A DNA stretch of 44,690 nucleotides from Gnetum montanum (taxonomy: Eukaryota; Streptophyta; Gnetopsida; Gnetales; Gnetaceae), in the NCBI GenBank assembly GCA_015680685.1, contig MNCI01036164.1, positions 5,454 to 50,143 on the forward strand, in the 5' to 3' direction. Positions 10,524 through 21,122 of this stretch are shown here, one piece after another. The position numbers and the translations under genes were made by a program. The notes below the pieces were generated by a model. The model made no database searches, was not told where the DNA came from, and saw only the letters and a program-made list of their open reading frames with translations. Position 1 is the first letter of the stretch. Each line of letters starts with the position of its first letter.

Positions 10524-11521
10524 TGATGAGTGGTGGGTATCCCTACACTCAACCATACGAAACAAGCATAGCACGCACGATCCGGTCAAACTTCACAGAC
10601 TAAGTGCCTACTCGCCTCTTGGAACACTTAGGGTTAATTATTCGTTGTCTTCCCAGACTTACTTGTAGTTGTCATGGTGTATGGTTAAGCAAGTCTGAGG
10701 TATATGATTTTTATGGTCTTTTATGTTTTATGTCTCCTATGCTAAAGAGGTGAAGGGTTGAGAAGCTAATTCCTAACTCTAACTAATCGACTAAGTCTAA
10801 ATTACTTAGCGTCAGCATCCATTCCCACTTACCATACACATACTGAACCTATGCAACCGTGGCTACCAAATGCTAATTGTTACTGGGATCACCACGCGTA
10901 ACGCACGTGCTCGAAGTGGTCATACTAAGGCACTTAACTAGCCTAAACGCAATGAGCATCTGTTCCTTGAATATTCGTACACATCCTTAGTTGCTCGTAA
11001 TCAAGTCGTACTCATTCCGCATTCTCGGAGATAAGGGTGAAAGAATCTAATCACGATGAGCAGCTGATTTCTTGATTAGCCGTACACATCTGTAAATGCT
11101 CGTAATCAAGTCGTACTCATGCCGCGGTACTGCAAGGTAATAGATAACAGGTAATAAATGATAGGTAAGAAATAACAAGTAATAAATCCTATTCTATGCA
11201 TTGCAAGGTTTATCCACAAAGCTCATCTTTATTACCGTACACAACTTGCGTTCAAGTACAATGTTGTTCGAATAAAGATCCGTTCACTTTGGGGACTCCT
11301 ACTGCGGGCACATGGAAATATTATATCTCTGGAGTGATCAATCTGCTAGAGTTTTCCTAATTCTATCCTAGGATGAGCAAAGAAGGGAGAGCCACCTCTT
11401 ATTTATAGATATGGTGGCGAACTGTGATATCACGTATGCGATATCGCAAGGGATGCAATATCGAGGCGGACGCGATATCGTGTATGCGATATCATGACCC
11501 ATGTGATATCGTGTCCCATCA
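10524..11521 (-). mobile_element. LTR family A, complete 5' LTR (left copy, 998 bp)
   Basis: The LTR begins TGATGGGACACGATATC (minus strand, from 11521) and ends ...CCACTCATCA at 10524, directly before the primer-binding site, so the TGATG...CATCA ends are symmetrical. U3 carries six GATATC or AATATC palindromes (11426-11510) followed by a TATAAATA box (about 11400-11407). Two CGAATAAAGATC / GTAATAAAGATGAGC blocks follow near 11220-11285. A segment of about 75-100 bp containing GAGTACGACTTGATTACGAG is present twice in tandem (10949-11023 and 11053-11127). The right-arm copy lost its 3' third. Confidence 0.88.
11426..11510. promoter_or_regulatory. Phased GATATC palindrome array upstream of LTR TATA box
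   Basis: Six copies of GATATC (one AATATC) start at 11426, 11440, 11457, 11474, 11488 and 11505, with spacings of 14, 17, 17, 14 and 17 bp. They lie 19-110 bp upstream of the TATAAATA box on the minus strand. The 14-bp pair (GATATCGCATACGATATC-like) recurs in LTR-D and, in decayed form, in LTR-B. It looks like a cluster of binding sites for a dimeric factor; no known factor is assigned. Confidence 0.55.
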
Positions 11522-11772
11522 ATGAACATATGAAAACCCTACATGAGGTCAGTCTCTCCAATTTTCTTCAATGTATATCTCGTTAGTTCTCCAATGAATG
11601 TTCTTGGCATATGATGCGTTATTGCTTCCTTGTGGAGGATACATTATTGTTGGTTTATGATGTGTATGATTTAATATATATATATATATATATATCTATT
11701 TCTTGAAATAGAAATTGTTAATGCATTTATAACAATTGTGTATAATATATCTAATCCAGATCACTAGCACCA
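11522..11772 (-). other. Internal fragment between LTR-C primer site and LTR-A
   Basis: About 250 bp of non-coding retroelement sequence containing an (AT)n run near 11671-11694. The run is much shorter in the right arm near 29340-29360. No reading frame of note. Confidence 0.5.
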
Positions 11773-11790
11773 TCCTTGGCAACTGTGCTA
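11773..11790 (-). promoter_or_regulatory. Decayed tRNA-Asp primer-binding site of LTR-C
   Basis: The minus strand reads TAGCACAGTTGCCAAGGA one base inside LTR-C. Against the intact site at 10505-10522 it differs mainly by G to A transitions (GGCGC to AGCAC, CGGGGA to CAAGGA), as expected from deamination of methylated cytosine. It marks LTR-C as a 5' LTR. Confidence 0.75.
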
Positions 11791-11791
11791 A

Positions 11792-12534
11792 TGATGAGCA
11801 ACAAGGTACCCCTATGCCCAACCATACGAACCACAAGTGTTCACGCATGATTCAGTTGAATTCCATGGATGGGACTAGTTGTGCATCTAGATCATTATGC
11901 CTTGATTGTAGTTCATTGTCTTCCCACTTAGGCTAATGATAGCTATGTCACATATGGTTTAGTCCAGAGTAAGACATGATTCTTGATGTTGTTTAGACCT
12001 AAGCTACTCCTAATGATAATAAAGAAATTGATTATTTAATCTAATTAACAATGCAAATTAAAGTCTACCAAGTGTACCATTATTGGGTGTACCAAATGAT
12101 GACACTAATGAGTTACCAAGTAATTATACTTAAGTGCTTGCAATTAGTCGTACTCATTCCACTTAATGAAGAAAAGGATAAAGAGCAACAAATGATGAAC
12201 ATTAACTAAAGAAAGTAGTAAGCATTTAAGTAATTAAAATTCGTAATAAAGCTAAGTGGGTACTACAATGATGAAAGGAATCTTGATCTTTATTGCTAAA
12301 CATGTAACATGTCCAAGTACATCACACTCAAATAAGGATGTCGTACAATCACTTAACATCACACTGCAGGCATGCATTGGAAACTAACAAAAATTAAAAT
12401 CTATCAAATTCTAGAATCTATCTATTTATCTATGTATATATCAACCATGAATCCAAGTGTGGAATTTATAGGATAGCACTGAAGGGACAATAACGAATAC
12501 CCAATATCACAACCTTGCAAAACATGACTCATCA
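11792..12534 (-). mobile_element. LTR family C, inner left copy
   Basis: Complete mirror of 28506-29248 (743 bp). It begins TGATGAGTCATG... (minus strand, here TTGATGAGTCATG) at 12534 and ends ...GCTCATCA at 11792, followed by a decayed primer-binding site. TATA-like CTATAAATTCC (changed from CTATAAATACC) lies near 12465. An AATAAAGATCAAGATTCC block is near 12280. Confidence 0.85.
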
Positions 12535-13620
12535 ATGTTAATATATTAGGTACACACATAATTTGGTGGCCTTTACAGTGTCTTAAACACTACTACACAT
12601 GCGAAAGAGTTTGAAGTAAAGAAAGGGTCAAAGAATCTTAGACCTACTAGAACATGTCATGTACTAGATTCCAAATAGGCTAGCCTATATCTAGGACTCC
12701 TAATCCAATCCACAACTAGATGAGTCCATATATCATTCCCAATAGATTGAGCATGTACTAAGTGGTGAATGCACTACTAGAATAACTATTTAGGTATTCC
12801 TCATGCCACTCTTGACCATAACTTAATCTAGGAAACCATGAATTTTTACATAATATATAGTATTTCTAAGTATTTCCCTATGGGATAAGGCACAAAGTGA
12901 ATCCTACATCATAATTAGGGTTGCCCCATGATTAACTGAGTGATCCTTATTATATTACTATAATACTATACTAAGAATATTTTGTGCATAAATTACTAAA
13001 TTTTTTGAGTTTAGGATGGGGTCAATCTAGTTTGGATTCTAATGTAGGATAGATCCCTGAAAAGTACTTGCATTAGTCTAGTCTAGTGCAAGACATTAGT
13101 GATAAATTTCCAACTTGGCATAGGGAAATAGTAATGCATTCAAGTAGCAGGGGGTTCTTTCTTGGTGATCAATTATAAAAGATTAGTTGTTAATCAATAG
13201 GTAGCTCTATGCAATCTTAGGCTATTCATCTATACTTTAATATAGCTGACCTAGATGGTAGTTTCTCTATGGGATCATATAGAAGTAGAAATAGAGGCAT
13301 TTTGATGTGCTACTCTAGACATAAGAAGCATGGGTTAGAGCATTCCCCAAAGCATAACAATTGTTATTCATTATTCATCTAGTAGAATTGATTGGCCAAG
13401 ATAGGACTTGTAAGGCTTCCTCTTAAGGCACTATTAGGGGTGTTACCAACACCACATAACTTTCCTCCCAGCAACCACCTAAAGTGTTTACTTGATATTT
13501 TATTCATCTTATTATTTAATCATTTATTATATTATTATTGTAATTTCATTCAATTCATTTCAATCCTATTTCAAATCATTATGAATAAGAAATCTAAAGA
13601 CCATCACAAATTTTCATAAT
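12535..13620 (-). repeat. Repeat spacer between LTR-C and copia relic (inner left)
   Basis: AT-rich non-coding block shared by the four terminal blocks of P. An open stretch at 13392-13619 matches one at 27407-27679 on the other strand, but its composition and lack of motifs argue against a gene. Confidence 0.7.
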
Positions 13621-15192
13621 TCATGTTTATTTAGCTTCGTGGCAAATCTCTAACTCTATGTCTTATCATCATATTTTACAAATTCAACATTGTCAAATAT
13701 TTCTTCCTGATCACTTATTATTTTATTTATCAGATAGCCTTTTACTCTTTGTAAACTATAATAAATCTTATTAAAGTAATAAAATGCTGCATACTTTTAA
13801 GTTAATAAGACTATCCAAGTGATTTTTTAGTTATCAATAATAACCTAGAAATATCTTCTACCTTCAATGTTACCAAATCTATATGTAAAAGTTCTAAAGA
13901 ACACCTAGAAGAAATACATATTTTTCTTTAAAGAATACTTTACTTAACCTTTTGACAAGTCTTACACACCTTATCTTTCTTAGATTCAATGCTTGAGAAC
14001 CCATCAAAAATTTAGGTCTTTCAAATTTTAAAAGTTATATTCTTCTATGATAAAGCCAATTATCTTTTGATTTTCTAATTACATATTCTAAATTATATTT
14101 AGTTACATCATAATTATTAAAAATATAAACATTATCTATTTTAGAATCCTTTACAATGCAATGGTTAACTTAAAAAAAGAATAATTTTTCTCCTATCATA
14201 AAGTTCGATAACATTTAACAAACTATGTTCAAGTCTAGTAACATAAAGAAAATTTTTTATTTACGGTGAATTCTTACCTCTAATAGTATTCTCACCTTTA
14301 ATGAAAGCTTTGATACTATATCCAAATGAGACACTCCCATTAGCATAGCATCATAGGGACATAAATATTGATTTCTTCCCATCTTATGTATAGAACATCC
14401 ACTATCTAAGTATCAAAAGAATGGTTTCTTACCTTTGGAAGTATCTTTTATTATGAAAGCTTTGAGATCCTTTTGTTTGAGTACAAAAACCTTTTTCACT
14501 TAAGGTTTTGACTTTTGGAACCTTTAATTATACCTATCTTAATTAATACTAGACAAATATTTTATGGACATATTGTAATTATCAGGCCTATATGGACAAC
14601 ATAATAAAATGTGATCATATCTTTTATAATATTAGCATTGTATATGAGCATTTTTTACAATAACATCATACATTGACAAATACTTCCATAAACCTGACCT
14701 CCTTCAATTTTTTTCTAACAGTTTGAGAACAATCCATGATCTATCAATTAATTTTCTTGCCTATCCCATCATGACATTTTGAGTAATAATTTCTTTTGTA
14801 AAATTTTCTAAGATAATATTTAGATTAGTTGTCTTCTTCACTTATTGACTAATGATGTTTTGTGAGTCACTGAAGGCTTATGTACTCTTCTTTAGCTCTT
14901 CTTTCTATGGATGAAGCTTCTCATTTCTATATTTTAGAGTTTTCTCAAAAAACTTAATACGTGTTTTGCAAATTGGTAGAGGAAGCTTCTTATTTTGAAA
15001 GATTATAGCTTAAACTTTCTATTTCAACTCTTTCTCACAAAGCCTATACTTCACTTTCTTGCATACAACTTATAATATTTCAAAATAAGATAAAAGAGTA
15101 TCATATTTATCTTCTTCTTCTTCACTTGAAACATCAAGTCATAATCCTAAAGAATGAATAGGGTGATAACAAAATTTAATTACCTCTTCCTC
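13621..15192 (-). pseudogene. Decayed Ty1/copia gag-pol fragment (inner left copy)
   Basis: Reverse complement of 25831-27400. The minus strand carries the same protease (LDSGCS region near 14400) and integrase landmarks as the other copies. It also keeps a GAG-pre-integrase trace near 14030-14060 (NWLYHRR-like, from GATAATTGGCTTTATCATAG) that the right-arm copy has lost. The gag coiled-coil/zinc-knuckle region follows toward 15192, where LINE 15208-19051 interrupts it; it resumes at 19067. Multiple stops; non-functional. Confidence 0.78.
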
Positions 15193-15207
15193 AATTAAAT
15201 AATCATT
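15193..15207. repeat. Target-site duplication of LINE-1, 5' copy
   Basis: AATTAAATAATCATT, repeated at 19052-19066 with one A to G change. The right arm near 25815-25832 shows the uninterrupted empty site. Confidence 0.93.
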
Positions 15208-15780
15208 CACGCAGCAAAGAGCAAAAGACCGGACAGCCTCACCCACCGACAGAAGGCCACGCAGCTGTTCGTAGATTTGGGAGTGCAACCCACACTCCAG
15301 GAGGTGTATCAACATTCCTTGTCTCCATGAAGGTCCGTTCCTGGAACTGCAGGGGACAGGGTACCCCCTACAAGTGGCATACCCTGCATTGTTTGGTACG
15401 TGACGAGAACTGTGACATTTTATGTCTGCAGGAAATGAAATTGCAGCAAACGGAGACTGAGACTCAGACTCTCCGGTGGCTGGGATGGCACAGCCACCTA
15501 GCTCCCAGCAAGGGGCAAGCGGGTGGTCTCGCGATCCTGACCAAGGCTGAGTCGCACGTCCTGGACACGTCAGACTGGAGCATTACGGTGCATCTACCCA
15601 AATAGGATGTTTGGATTACAAATGTCTACAGCGCCCAAGGGTGGCAGGCACATTTGCAGGAGCTCTCTCGGGTTGCGGGGCTAGTTCCCCAGGGGGCTAG
15701 CTGGCTTTTAATTGGCGATTTCAACCAGAGGCTCTTCGCCTGGGAAAAGACAGGTGATAATTTGGCAAAGCCCCCAGGGG

Positions 15781-15878
15781 AAATCGAGATGCTCACCCTG
15801 TTGCAGCAGTATAATTTGACTGATATGGGAAATCGAGATGCTCACCCTGTTGCAGCAGTATAATTTGACTAATATGGA
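15781..15878 (+). repeat. 49-bp tandem duplication in LINE endonuclease
   Basis: AAATCGAGATGCTCACCCTG and the following bases at 15781-15829 repeat at 15830-15878 with one or two changes. The length is not a multiple of three, so the endonuclease frame shifts between GDFNQ and the SDH motif. Confidence 0.9.
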
Positions 15879-17851
15879 AATTACCGGCTGCGCGTACACA
15901 TGGAGCAATCGCAGGCAAGGCACCGCGTGGGTCCAGTCCTGAATTGATCGTGCCTGGGCTAGCGAATACTTACTGAAAGAGTGGGATTTTCAGGATTTCG
16001 GTGGTGCCCGCATGGCCTCTGATCACCAGCCCATCTTCTGCAAACTGGAGCGGGGTGAGTTCCAGAAACCGTGTATCTTCCACTTCGAGCGCACTTGGAT
16101 CCGCATGCGGTGCCTTGGGAAATTGGTGCAAGACATTTGGCAGAATTACAGTGCCTTGGGGGACCCACGTGAATTCCTCAAAAATGGGCTGCGGATGTTG
16201 AAACAGCAAATTAAAAATATCGCTCCTATCGAAAAATATCGGTTCAGAACGGGCCGCAGCCAGTTGCAGGCCAAACTGCAAAACATTCAATCGCTGCAGG
16301 AGCAGCAAGGGAGTGGGGCCGACCATACTAGGGAGAAGCTTGCCCTGCAGGGCAAGCTGCAGCTCCTGCACCATGAGGAGGAGGAGTACTGGCGTCAGCG
16401 GGCCCGTGTACAATGGCTGAGGACGGGAGATCGGCACACAAAATTTTTCTTCTCTGCCACGAAGGCACACCACGGCTCCCGAAACAGCCCGATTCAGCGC
16501 CTCCTGCAAGGTGAGTCGCTGACGCGCGCTGGCAGCCTCTTGCATTACTGGCAGCAGGTGTGGGAATGGCAGCCAACGGACCCCATTTCAGTTCCCGTAA
16601 ACAGAGTTTCGAACCAGGCCGATAATTTCTGGCTCCTGAGGCCATTCACGCGCTAGGAGCTACACACGGTGCTGCAAGGAATGCTTGCCAACAAGGCGCC
16701 TGGGCCAGACGGCTGGCCCATTGAATTTTTTGCAAATTTCGAGGATGTTCTCGGGAAAAACCTGCTGGACGCATTTAACCACATGTTGGCACGAAGACAG
16801 GTGCGAAATGAAATTAACTGCTCATGCGTGGTGTTACTGCTGAAGACGGAGAATCCCACATCCCCTGGTCATTTCCGCCCCATTGGGGTTTGTAACTCTT
16901 TGTTGCGGTTATTCTCCCGCCTGCTTGTGGCCAGACTGCAGCCGCTCATGACGCGGCTTGTGGGAAAGCACCAGGCAGCATTTATGAAGGGACATCACCT
17001 GCAGGACTAGGTTCTGCTGCTCCAGGAGATCCAGCACTCCCTTTGGACTGCCAAACTTCTCGGCCTATTCATCAAGCTGGACATTGCCAAGGCCTATGAT
17101 TCTGTTAGTTGGGCCGCCTTGAGGTTTGTTTTGCTTGCTAAAGGGTTTGAACCGACTTTTGTTGACCTCTGCCTGCAAATCTAGCATGGAGGATGGTTCT
17201 CGATTGATATTGATGGGCAGTTGTGGGGCTTTCATGGGACCGGCCGCAGGCTGCGCCAAGGAGACCCACTCTCCCCACTCCTCTTTCTAATGTTCATGGA
17301 CCTCCTGCACACTTACTATATGGAGGAAGGGGTTCTGGGGTTGAATGTGCACGGCATTCACAGCCTCTCTGCCCACTTCGCGGATGACACCATGATCTAC
17401 ACTAGGGTCGTGGTTCCATAGGCCAGGGTGATTCTGAAAGCGCTGGACAGGCTGCATCGGGAGGTTGGACTAGTGCCCAACCCAGGGAAATCTGCACTTT
17501 TTTTCACCCACACTCACCCGTCGGTGCGCAGCAAAATCATCCAAATCCTGGGGATTCTCCCAGGGGCGGCTGATGAAAAGTACCTGGGCATTCCCATGCA
17601 TAACTGGCATAGGCAGCAAACCTGGTAGGTGCTCATTGCATGGATTCAGAAGCACATAGCCCACTGAACTAATAATTTCCTGACTCGTAAGGGGAAGATG
17701 GTGTTGGCGTCCTTGGTGTTGGGGGCCATGGCACGGTTTGCTGCTTCGGTGGCCTCCCCGCCCCTCGGTGTCACTACCAAGATTGACCAGACTATCCGTA
17801 ATTTCGTTTGGTCTGGCGGCAAGGGGGGAAATAAGATGCATCTGTTGGCAT

Positions 17852-17922
17852 NNNNNNNNNNNNNNNNNNNNNNNNNNNNNNNNNNNNNNNNNNNNNNNNN
17901 NNNNNNNNNNNNNNNNNNNNNN
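17852..17922. other. 71-N gap inside LINE reverse transcriptase
   Basis: The gap falls where the related LINE at 35.57-35.66 kb encodes about 25-28 residues (from EWTKTVW to VALGR), so its size is plausible. Any frame or stop inside it is unknown. Confidence 0.95.
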
Positions 17923-19051
17923 GTCATAGGCTCCTCCAGCGCCTGGTCCTTGGCAACGAGGACCCCTACCTCTGGGTGCAAATCCTGAGGGAAAAATACA
18001 GCCCCTGGACGGCGGCTAACTCTGACTCCCACATTTGCAGGCAGGTTTATGCTCAGGTTAGGGTGATGGACAGCGTGGAGGAGATCCACCTGCACCCCCA
18101 CCAGCTCCTGCAAAAGTTGTTCCCTGCCGACCCATGCTGGAAGCAGTTGTGGAAGGGCATTCTTCCGGAAAAAATCAAAGCCTTTGGGTGGTTGATCCTC
18201 CACTAGGCCCTCCCTGTCCATGCTACGCTACAAGCCCGAGGCATGGCAATCAATAATCTGTGCCCTATGTGCAATCAGCATGCCGAAACTCAGCATCACT
18301 TTGTTCTTGAGTGTCAAGTTACCAAGCAGCTATGGAGAACGGCGGGGCTCCGCTCTCTGGAATTCTCTGGCAACTCAGGAATGTTGGCGGCGCTCTGGGT
18401 CCTGTGGCGGGCTAGGAATGATTGCATTTTCAAAGGTACAGCACTCCCCCCCATGAGCATCCTTGCCAGAAAGACTCGGAAGCTTTGGAACAAAATTGCC
18501 TTAGCAATGGCTCCTCCCACCACCTCTGAACCTTTCCAGCAGCTGGCGCAAATGCGGCGGGGGTACGGGGGGGCCACCTTGCACGGCAGAAACACCCCCC
18601 ATGATGGAGCCCCAGAGTGGACAAGCCCTGGACAGCTCCATGAGGAGGAGAGGCAGGAACGTAATGCTCGCATCTCTAAATTTCTCGGGGAACATACCCC
18701 GATCCTCCCTATGCAGGCTTGGGTTGTGAGCGTCCCCAATACTCGCAGAACCGGCATCGCCCAGATCATTGACGAATATAGACGTCACAGGGCAGAAGGG
18801 CAACAAATAAGGACTGTCCGCGTCTCCCGGTCGCCTGCCGTCGCGGGTTGACAGGACGCCCTGGGTGAGGTTTTTCTTTGACGAAAAATTGGTCTCTAAT
18901 TCTTCAGGGTGGGTTGCCTTTTTGGCTGCCGAGTGTCCTTGACGGGAATCTCCCTGTCCGGTGGGGCCAGCAACCCTTGCCCACGCTGTACCCGTGTATA
19001 GCTTCTCCTTTTTTTGATAGTTAATATAGCCTGACCCTTTTTCAAAAAAAA

Positions 19052-19066
19052 AATTAGATAATCATT
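19052..19066. repeat. Target-site duplication of LINE-1, 3' copy
   Basis: AATTAGATAATCATT immediately after the oligo(A) tail; 14 of 15 bases match 15193-15207. Confidence 0.93.
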
Positions 19067-20782
19067 ACTCAAAACAACAAAAAATTAAAAGAAAAGGAAA
19101 GCATACATCAAAATTATAATGGTTTTGACTTGGCCTATTTCACTTTAAAAAGGTTTTCCAAATCTTTCTCTGCTTTGGATTTCCTTCCTTTAAGGAGCTT
19201 CTAAACTAATTACATTGTTAGTTTGTGAATTTTTAGTCTTTCAAAATGCATAAAATAAGATTTTCAAGCAAAATCCTCATATCAGAGAGTAAGAAAATCA
19301 ATATAACAATGATGTACTAGAATGCCCATTACAAATTATATAGGATTGCAGCTGGTACAACCTTATACAAAATCACTCAACTAATTTATAGAGATAATTA
19401 ACAAATGTACAAGTTATAGGTAAAATGTGTTTAAAATTTTTTTAAAAATCAATCATAAATTGTACCTTAAAAACTACCACTATTTCCTTCTCTTTCTTCT
19501 TCTATATTCTCTTTTGGATCCTTTAAATTTTGCATGTTGAATCCATTAAGAAGATCAAACTACCTGGAAATCTATATCATGAAGGAATGAGAGAAACGAA
19601 AATGCCCTAGCTTAAATGATAACAATGATTCTAATTGATTTGCCTATCCTACAATGCATATACTTTTCATGTCATAAGTATGATTTGACCTTTCGGGTTT
19701 GTTGGTGAGATTCATAAAATCAATCACTAATTATCTCTCCTTTCACTGTATTTGTTACAATACCTTCAACTCAAATACCTAACTCTTTGGGACCTTTCTC
19801 CTTTGATACGTAGCTTAGGCCTAGTCATTTTAGACTAAGGTAATCAACATGGTGAAAATGCTTTGTTAATGGGGAAATTTCATCTTTAAAATTAATGGAT
19901 TCTCCCTAACTAGTTCTAATCTTCAAACTAAATTAGGGCAACCTATGTACTTCATGCAGAAAATTTGATTCTTAGTAAACCTTGAACAGATCAACCTAAC
20001 CAAACACCAAGAATGATCTATGTAGAACATAACTAAATCGTCATGGCCATTTCAAAATGAAATCAACAAAAATATAGAACTAAAATGTTCAAATTTTTCA
20101 TATTTTTCCTTCAATTTTTCAATTTCCATTTCTTTGAACATGTAGATTTGCTTGTTCCATAATGTGGCTTATTGCACCTATCAATGCATATTATTGGAAT
20201 TACACAGGAAATATAGAATCAAGAAAAAGCTAAAATTTCAAGATATGAGATTTTAGACTATTAAGTTAATCGATCATGATTAGTATATAAGTTTAGTACA
20301 AGCTCCTGCAAGTCATGACACTTAAGACAAAAACACTCTAAATATTGTAAGTTGCATCAATCTTAAATTTCAAAAAATAATTAACCTAATATGAGTATGA
20401 GCTTTGCACTAGTCCTTTAAACTAGTTCATAATATCACTGCAAGTCATACATAAAAAATCAAGTTTCTTAAAACCAATATAAGTTTCGACTTACTAAAAG
20501 TTCAAGTTAAATCAAGTAGCTAGGATAACACTACTTGTAATTGCTCATGCTAAGGCAGTAGTGAGTTATAACCTTACCATATAGAGTTTTCTAGAGATTT
20601 TAAACTCATTGAAATCATCTCTTTAAAACCTACACACTTGCAAACTTTCTAAGTAATGTGATGATCAATGATAAGAGAATTACCCTTTGAACTTTAAGTG
20701 TCAAACTTGACTATTGAACTTCTTAAGTTGTGAACTAAAAATGAAATTTAAGCTTGAATTTCTAACTTTGAATTAAACTAGC
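19067..20782 (-). repeat. Inner end of unit P (left), AT-rich
   Basis: Reverse complement of 24091-25830. It holds no recognisable gene. The first part may be the upstream leader of the copia relic, because it directly precedes the gag-like coiled-coil tract. The unit ends sharply at 20782 (...AATTAAACTAGC), where the MADS upstream region begins. Confidence 0.75.
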
Positions 20783-21122
20783 AGACTGGAACTACAAATC
20801 GCTTTAGGTGGGAGGCACGAAAAATACAAATCTCTTTCCCGCCGCTCGCCCTTATTTTTGCAAAGGGCAGAGGCCGAGCCCATTGATGGTTTCGCTGTTC
20901 TTTCATCTGTCTCGCGTTTTTGCAGAGGTTTTACCGCGAATACTAGCTTTGCGTTGCCTTTGCAAGGCCAAGAGCTAGAGCCAGAGCCAGAGCCGCAGCC
21001 ACATCCCTTCGGCCTCTGCACCGCTATTTTCCTTGCTTTCATTTCATTTGTTCTCTGTTCCTTTCTCTTTCTTGCTTCTCTTCCTGTGCCTATCCTGTCC
21101 TGGCCTTGCAACCTTCCTAAAC
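20783..21122 (+). promoter_or_regulatory. MADS-box upstream/5' UTR, CpG-retaining
   Basis: About 340 bp of unique sequence just upstream of the MADS ATG, clearly richer in G+C and CpG (CCCGCCGCTCGCC, CTCGCG, ACCGCG, GCCGCAGCC) than the AT-rich repeats around it. It contains a GAGCCAGAGCCAGAGCCG run near 20970-20998 and a long CT-rich leader (about 21040-21110) typical of plant 5' UTRs. No clear TATA box; CTTATTTTT near 20850 is the only candidate. The overlapping frames on both strands here (20773-21136) look like chance frames in GC-rich DNA. Confidence 0.5.

Larger units (their letters stand above)
15327..18851 (+). pseudogene. LINE ORF2 (endonuclease, reverse transcriptase, Zn domain), broken
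   Basis: N-terminal APE-type endonuclease: SWNCRGQG (start), CLQEMKL with the catalytic Glu near 15432, LLIGDFNQ near 15712, and ASDHQP with the SDH motif at 16018-16026. Reverse transcriptase follows: NKAPGPDGWP near 16690, HFRPIGVCN near 16870, FIKLDIAKAYDSV near 17070, RLRQGDPLSPLLF near 17250, and FADDTMI with Asp codons 17383-17388 (most families have Tyr at the first position). A zinc-binding RT-associated domain has CPMCNQ (18261-18272) and HHFVLEC (to 18314). The final tail (NARISKFLGEHTPILPMQAW) ends in TGA at 18849. Internal stops lie at 15603, 16654, 17008, 17182, 17419, 17626, 17665 and 18204, mostly TAG in place of CAG. Confidence 0.92.
15208..19051 (+). mobile_element. L1-type LINE, 3.84 kb, inserted only in the left arm
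   Basis: Bounded by a 15-bp target-site duplication and ending in oligo(A) (from 19044). It contains the ORF2 relic 15327-18851 and a 3' untranslated region of about 200 bp. ORF1 is absent, so the copy is probably 5'-truncated. Composition is GC-rich against its AT-rich surroundings. Plant L1 elements copy by target-primed reverse transcription; this one is inactive because of stops, a 49-bp duplication and possibly sequence hidden by the N gap 17852-17922. Confidence 0.93.
1..20782 (-). repeat. Left arm of giant palindrome 1 (inverted copy of unit P)
   Basis: This block is the reverse complement of 24091-40169. Base 1 pairs with 40169 and base 20782 with 24091. Matching landmarks are LINE 2654-5000 with 34717-37444, LTR-D 6058-6848 with 33114-33904, gag near 8.9-9.8 kb with 30.1-31.1 kb, LTR-C 11792-12534 with 28506-29248, and copia 13.6-15.2 kb with 25.8-27.4 kb. 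Arms differ by a 3.84 kb LINE present only here (15208-19051), about 1.1 kb of gag and LTR missing on the right, about 0.38 kb of LINE tail missing on the left, and a 520-N gap on the right. In the first 345 bases I count about 4 substitutions plus one 28-bp gap against the right copy. Confidence 0.93.

Noticed and set aside
11671-11697. (AT)n run as an origin or regulatory element
   Set aside because: Simple microsatellite inside retroelement DNA, much shorter in the other arm.
13392-13619. Open frame repeated at 27407-27679, possibly a small gene
   Set aside because: It is in the shared P spacer, the two copies differ by frameshifting changes in the N-terminal part, and the sequence is low-complexity with no motif.
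15327-18851. Recoding of TAG as Gln, or U-to-C RNA editing, to explain the many in-frame TAG codons
   Set aside because: Plant nuclear genes use the standard code, U-to-C editing is known from organelles of some ferns, lycophytes and hornworts rather than nuclear transposons, and sister copies have CAG at the same sites. Mutation of methylated cytosine is simpler.
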